Assembly (NCBI GenBank): GCA_913009915.1
Contig: CAJVYZ010000113.1
Coordinates: forward strand, 1 to 7,892
DNA: 7,892 nt
Reading direction: 5' to 3'
From: an uncultured Gemmatimonadota bacterium
GTDB lineage: Bacteria > Gemmatimonadota > Gemmatimonadetes > Gemmatimonadales > GWC2-71-9
The notes below the pieces were generated by a model. That model had not been told where the DNA came from. It searched no databases and was given only the letters and a program-made list of their open reading frames with translations. The stretch's first letter is position 1. Every line of letters begins with the position of its first letter. Below, piece by piece: positions 5,670 to 7,892 of the stretch. A program made the position numbers and the translations under genes.

Positions 5670-7782
5670 TATCGGTCTCCCCTGAGTGACCCCGCTGCCG
5701 CACCGCCTCTTCGATGGCACTCTGTATTTGATGGCCTTTGAACGGTTTCGTCAAGAACCCTGTCATCCCGGCATCCATACACCGCTCCCGTTCCTCCGCC
5801 AGCGCGTGTGCCGTGAGGGCCACGATCGGAAGATCGTCGTATCCGCCCAAGGCCCGGATCTCGCGCGTGGCCTCCAGCCCGTCCAACTCAGGCATCTGAA
5901 TATCCATCAAGATGACATCGTACGCTTTCGTCTGCACCGCCTCCACCGCGGCTCGCCCATTGTCCACGATATCCACGTCGTGCCCAAACTTGCCGAGCAT
6001 GGCCTCGGCGATCTGCTGGTTGACCTTGTTGTCTTCGGCGAGCAATACCTTGTAAGGCTTCTTCTCGAGCTCCAGCGAGCTCTGCGTCACCAATCTACGT
6101 TCGGCGCCACCACCGCGATCTTTCCATTCGAGCACGCGCTGCAGAGCGGACAGAAGCGCCGTTCTCGACACCGGTTTCGTCAGGTAACCTCTGATCCCAA
6201 GTTTCCGCGCCTTGGCGTGGCCGCCAACATCCATCGACGACGTCAGCATCAACAGATTGGTTCCCGCGATGGCGGGATCCCCCTGCACATCCATCGCCAT
6301 ATCGAACCCGTCTTTGTCTGGCATGGCGCCATCGATGATGGCGGCATCGTAAGGCTGCCCTCTCTTCGCGGCTTCGCGCATCATGGCAAGACCGAGGTCG
6401 GCGCTTTCCGCTTCATCAGCAGTGTTCCCACCCGACTCGACCGCCTCCCGAACGATGCGACGAGCCGTCGCATTGTCGTCAACGACCAGGAACCGCCGGT
6501 TGTGAGGCCCTCCCGGGTCGGTCACTTGCCTAGCCCGTAGCGGCTGGTCCACCTTCTCGAAGGCTACGACAAACCAGAATTCACTCCCTACCCCAACTTC
6601 GCTGGTGACGTTGATTTCGCCTCCCAAGAGTGCCACAATCCGCCGTGAAATGCTCAGTCCCAGCCCCGTTCCCCCGTGTGTTCGGGTTATTGACGCATCG
6701 GCCTGGGCAAATTCCTCGAAAATGGCCTCGAGCTTGTCTTGGGGAATCCCAATGCCAGTGTCCTGCACCCCGAACCGGACCTTGGTCTTCCCGTTCACCG
6801 ACCCCTCGGTGCCCAAACTTACCGTGATCTCGCCCCCCTCCGTGAACTTGATCGCATTGCTCAGCAGGTTCGTGAGCACCTGACGGAGGCGGCCGGGATC
6901 ACCTCGGACGGTGGTCGGGACATCCGAGTGGATATCCAGATGCAGCTCGGTTGTTCGCTCGGCCGCGCGCAGTCTCAGAGTCCGTGTCGCCATGTCCACC
7001 ATTCGTGGCAGGTCGAAGGGAATGTCTTCGAGTTCAAACAGACCGGCTTCAATCTTCGAGACGTCCAGAATGTCGTTCAGGATAGTTAGCAGCGCTTCTC
7101 CCGACGAGACGGCAACGTCAATCGATTCCCGTTGGTACTCGGTCAACTCAGTGTCGAGCAATAATTCGAGCATGCCGAGGACGCCGTTCATCGGAGTCCT
7201 AATCTCGTGACTCATGTTGGCCAGGAATGCGCTCTTGGACGCGGCGTGATCTTCCGCCGCCTGGCGAGCCTGCTCCAGCGCCTCGCGAGCGGCCACCCGT
7301 ACGGTAACGTCCCTGAACACGCCCTGCGCGCCGACAACATTCCCGCGGACATCGCGAACCGGTCGCGCGGAACAGGCAACCCGCTTGGGGGTTCCGTCTA
7401 CATCCTGATGGACCCGATCAAGGTCAACGAGATCGTTCCCCGCCAGCACGGTGTTCAGGTCTTCCTCGGCCTGTTCGAGCGACTCGGGATGGATGTACCG
7501 TCGAAAATCCTTGCCGATAATCTCTTCCGGACGGACTCCATAGATGGATTCACACGCCGGGTTGACGAACACCATCGTTCCCTCGGCGTCCATCTTCCAC
7601 ACCACATCGGTCGCGGAATCCACCAGCTGCTGGTACTCCTCCTTCGCTTGGCGGATCTCCCGTTCTGCTTCCCGCGCATCCGTGATGTCCCGGATGGTCC
7701 CGATAAAGATCTCTTTTCCCGCATACTCGGTTTCCCGCATCCGTAACGCCATGGGGAATTCCGAACCATCCTTGCGCCTTCC
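5659..7782 (-). CDS. Hybrid sensor histidine kinase PAS-PAS-HisKA-HATPase-REC-REC (N-terminus missing)
   Basis: 707 residues are visible; the 5' end is lost at the contig edge, where the sequence becomes adapter. Numbering from the first genomic codon: the tail of a PAS/PAC domain (1-40, RRKDGSEFP, IGTIRDIT), a full PAS domain (about 46-162), a short coiled linker, HisKA with His192 in NMSHEIRTPMNG, and HATPase_c with N-box NLLSNAIKF (305-313), G1 DTGIGIP (341-347), the FAQAD F-box region and G2 GGTGLGLS (370-377). Two receivers follow: REC1 (about 429-550; D435/D436, phosphoacceptor D484 in IIDGAMP, K536) and REC2 (about 577-695; E583/D584, D627 in LMDIQMP, K679). All catalytic residues look intact. 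No transmembrane segment is visible, but one could lie in the missing part. The layout is BarA/ArcB-like, with the Hpt domain supplied by the next gene. The apparent GTG start at 7797 and residues MLFRS come from the adapter and are not part of the protein. Confidence 0.93.
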   Translation of the reverse strand, partial: GRRKDGSEFPMALRMRETEYAGKEIFIGTIRDITDAREAEREIRQAKEEYQQLVDSATDVVWKMDAEGTMVFVNPACESIYGVRPEEIIGKDFRRYIHPESLEQAEEDLNTVLAGNDLVDLDRVHQDVDGTPKRVACSARPVRDVRGNVVGAQGVFRDVTVRVAAREALEQARQAAEDHAASKSAFLANMSHEIRTPMNGVLGMLELLLDTELTEYQRESIDVAVSSGEALLTILNDILDVSKIEAGLFELEDIPFDLPRMVDMATRTLRLRAAERTTELHLDIHSDVPTTVRGDPGRLRQVLTNLLSNAIKFTEGGEITVSLGTEGSVNGKTKVRFGVQDTGIGIPQDKLEAIFEEFAQADASITRTHGGTGLGLSISRRIVALLGGEINVTSEVGVGSEFWFVVAFEKVDQPLRARQVTDPGGPHNRRFLVVDDNATARRIVREAVESGGNTADEAESADLGLAMMREAAKRGQPYDAAIIDGAMPDKDGFDMAMDVQGDPAIAGTNLLMLTSSMDVGGHAKARKLGIRGYLTKPVSRTALLSALQRVLEWKDRGGGAERRLVTQSSLELEKKPYKVLLAEDNKVNQQIAEAMLGKFGHDVDIVDNGRAAVEAVQTKAYDVILMDIQMPELDGLEATREIRALGGYDDLPIVALTAHALAEERERCMDAGMTGFLTKPFKGHQIQSAIEEAVRQRGHSGETDNGQ

Positions 7783-7848
7783 AGATCGGAAGAGCACACG
7801 TCTGAACTCCAGTCACACTGATATATCTCGTATGCCGTCTTCTGCTTG
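7783..7848 (+). other. Illumina TruSeq adapter with 8-base index (contamination)
   Basis: 7783-7816 is the standard TruSeq read-1 3' adapter (begins AGATCGGAAGAGCACACG, ends CCAGTCAC). 7817-7824 is an index, ACTGATAT, and 7825-7848 is the flow-cell end (begins ATCTCGTATGCC, ends CTGCTTG). All parts are contiguous in canonical order. This is synthetic library sequence left by untrimmed reads; the genomic sequence ends at 7782. Confidence 0.99.
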
Positions 7849-7892
7849 AAAAAAAAAAAAAAAAACATTACACCATAGCACAGTCGACCATA
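7849..7892 (+). other. Poly-A run and unplaceable tail after the adapter
   Basis: 17 adenines (7849-7865) follow the adapter, as is usual when a sequencer reads past the end of a short insert. The last 27 bases (7866-7892) have no recognisable feature and are most likely read-through noise or a mis-assembled fragment. They should not be taken as adjoining the kinase gene. Confidence 0.93.

Noticed and set aside
5670..5720. Upstream start for the Hpt gene
   Set aside because: It would add 17 residues overlapping the kinase end and has no clear ribosome-binding site, whereas AGGGGAG precedes the ATG at 5669.
1..7782. Composition change suggesting a chimeric contig or gene transfer
   Set aside because: Hand counts of third-position G/C in short samples (17/19 in the dehydrogenase, 12/19 in the ATPase, 14/19 in the membrane protein, 17/20 in the kinase) vary from gene to gene without a clean breakpoint and are too small to support a claim.
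7455..7868. Minus-strand open frame beginning with a poly-Phe stretch
   Set aside because: Its N-terminus is a translation of poly-A and the adapter, and the remainder is a shadow frame of the kinase.
1..7892. CRISPR arrays, tRNA or rRNA genes, attachment sites
   Set aside because: No regularly spaced repeats, no tRNA-like cloverleaf or rRNA segment, and no integrase with flanking repeats were seen.

Overview
This is a GC-rich bacterial contig, probably from an environmental metagenome. The acyl-CoA dehydrogenase with a long C-terminal extension, and a Gram-negative type IV pilus/type II secretion (T4P/T2SS) ATPase and pseudopilin mixed with hybrid signalling proteins, suggest a soil- or sediment-type lineage such as Gemmatimonadota, Acidobacteriota or Deltaproteobacteria. 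That placement is a guess from gene style only. Both ends are incomplete: the left end cuts into a gene, and the right end stops in an Illumina TruSeq adapter, so everything from about 7783 onward is not genomic.

Layout: positions 2-1438 (+) encode the C-terminal part of an acyl-CoA dehydrogenase. Positions 1439-1964 are a gap between convergent genes. It holds a decayed, internally deleted IS3-family transposase relic (1474-1651, - strand) and no intact gene that I can support. From 1965 to 7782 five genes run together on the - strand. In transcription order they are a hybrid histidine kinase (PAS-PAS-HisKA-HATPase-REC-REC, N-terminus lost at the contig end), a stand-alone Hpt protein, a small bitopic membrane protein, a type IV pilin-like pseudopilin, and a GspE/PilB-type ATPase with a response-regulator receiver domain fused to its C-terminus. 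Spacing is tight: an 11-bp overlap, a 33-bp gap, a 4-bp ATGA overlap, then a 139-bp structured gap before the ATPase.

How they may work together: the operon encodes every step of a His-Asp-His-Asp phosphorelay (kinase His, kinase receivers, Hpt His, final receiver). The only receiver outside the kinase is the one on the assembly ATPase. The simplest reading is that the relay ends on the motor of a pilus or secretion machine and controls it post-translationally rather than through transcription. This is inferred from gene order and intact motifs, not demonstrated. It is the main candidate for an undescribed system here.

Cautions: the right end contains a full adapter with an 8-base index, then poly-A, then a 27-base tail. 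Proteins predicted across it are artefacts, including the apparent first five residues (MLFRS) of the kinase.
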